In this document: one piece after another, positions 22,404 through 22,626 of the stretch
Layout: each line of letters starts with the position of its first letter
Position numbering within the stretch: the stretch's first letter is position 1
Source: a virus
Virus record (IMG/VR): IMGVR_UViG_3300015360_000213
Coordinates: 1 to 22,626 of that record
Strand: one strand, 5' to 3'
Length of the DNA: 22,626 nucleotides
Program-made: the position numbers and the translations under genes
The notes under the pieces: generated by a model
What the model saw: only the letters and a program-made list of their open reading frames with translations
The model's database searches: none
Told to the model about the DNA's origin: nothing

Positions 22404-22522
22404 TCTTGGGGCTTTAGCCCGTCGCAAGCCCCGTGACTTTAGTCGTGGGGTTAGACGCTTTTAGGCTTTAGCCGTATTGCAATATAGTTGATTTTGCTGC
22501 ATAAATAACCACATTGAATTAT
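22404..22522 (+). mobile_element. Right copy of IS200/IS605-type end, directly after TGAC
   Basis: Inverted counterpart of 1-118. It holds three small palindromes with CTTTAG cores at 22409-22420, 22429-22450 and 22464-22473; the second has two G-T wobble positions that pair only on this strand or its RNA. An alternative stem joins 22408-22414 with 22426-22432. The TGAC at 22399-22402 is matched by TGAC before the left copy. It leads straight into a tnpB C-terminal fragment, so this looks like an element end joined to a largely deleted tnpB. The repeat may continue past 22522, since the left copy is cut by the window start. Confidence 0.7.
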
Positions 22523-22626
22523 GTGGACAGGTATTTGAGAATTTCAGCCTATCCACACGATGGGTAGATTGCGATTGCGGATTGTCTCTTGACAGAGATC
22601 ATAATGCCGCCATTAACATTTTGAAA
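22492..22626 (+). pseudogene. tnpB: TnpB C-terminal fragment (zinc knuckle and RuvC-III end)
   Basis: Open frame to the window end with CGQVFENFSLSTR, a CDCG knuckle and DRDHNAAINILK, the diagnostic TnpB C-terminus with the last RuvC aspartate. The first Cys pair of the knuckle is incomplete: the C-x-x-C expected before CGQ is replaced by sequence of the IS end, which marks the junction near 22520. An in-frame TGA at 22489-22491 and no plausible start show that it is not an intact gene. TnpB proteins are RNA-guided nucleases of IS200/IS605 elements; the guide RNA derives from this 3' part of the gene. The fragment continues beyond the window. Confidence 0.85.

Overview
The window carries the head, DNA-packaging, integration and replication-entry modules of a tailed-phage-like element (siphovirus type, HK97 capsid lineage). 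It is bounded on both sides by outward-facing copies of the same IS200/IS605-type insertion sequence end. GC content looks slightly above 50% by eye. The large serine recombinase belongs to a divergent type (S-V-S-T instead of R-V-S) that I remember mainly from Chloroflexota, so a Chloroflexota (perhaps Anaerolineae) host is my best guess. This is an inference; nothing in the window identifies the host directly. No tRNA, rRNA or CRISPR array was seen.

Layout. Positions 1-118 and 22404-22522 are inverted copies of one hairpin-rich sequence. Each is preceded, in its own orientation, by TGAC, and the right copy runs into the C-terminal end of a TnpB gene. Positions 119-618 hold no convincing gene, and a hairpin with a T-run lies at 619-643. 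The late operon runs leftward from 13791 to 661: membrane protein, large serine recombinase, small terminase, large terminase, portal-MuF fusion, HK97 gp10-like protein, prohead protease-major capsid fusion, decoration-like protein, HeH/LEM-like protein, head-tail connector, neck protein, tail-tube-like protein and a small acidic protein. The operon stops there: no tape measure, tail-tip, fibre or lysis gene is present.

The control region at 13.9-14.5 kb has an XRE repressor (leftward) facing a Fis-like HTH regulator (rightward). Two near-identical palindromic operators lie between them. The early operon runs rightward from 14470 to 22397 with almost every gene overlapping the next by 1 to about 20 bases: HTH regulator, homing-type HNH endonuclease, small membrane protein, two small unknowns, a protein resembling phage Gp3-type recombination directionality factors, a VRR-NUC-like nuclease, two coiled-coil proteins, a ParB-HTH-MT-A70 methyltransferase fusion, a PD-(D/E)XK nuclease, an HTH-HNH fusion, an HTH replication initiator with iteron-like palindromes inside its gene, and a DnaC-like helicase loader.

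How it fits together. The repressor/operator switch would govern the early operon. The initiator and helicase loader would open an origin and recruit a host helicase. The serine integrase and the putative directionality factor would control insertion and excision. Terminase, portal and capsid would package DNA. The integrase has an in-frame TAA stop near its C-terminus, and the tail module is absent. The element is therefore either a decayed or IS-truncated phage, an assembly that broke in the repeats, or a capsid-encoding satellite that borrows tails. The most unusual structures are a long palindrome shared by the late operon and the ParB-methyltransferase gene, the iterons inside the initiator gene, and the outward-facing deleted IS copies.
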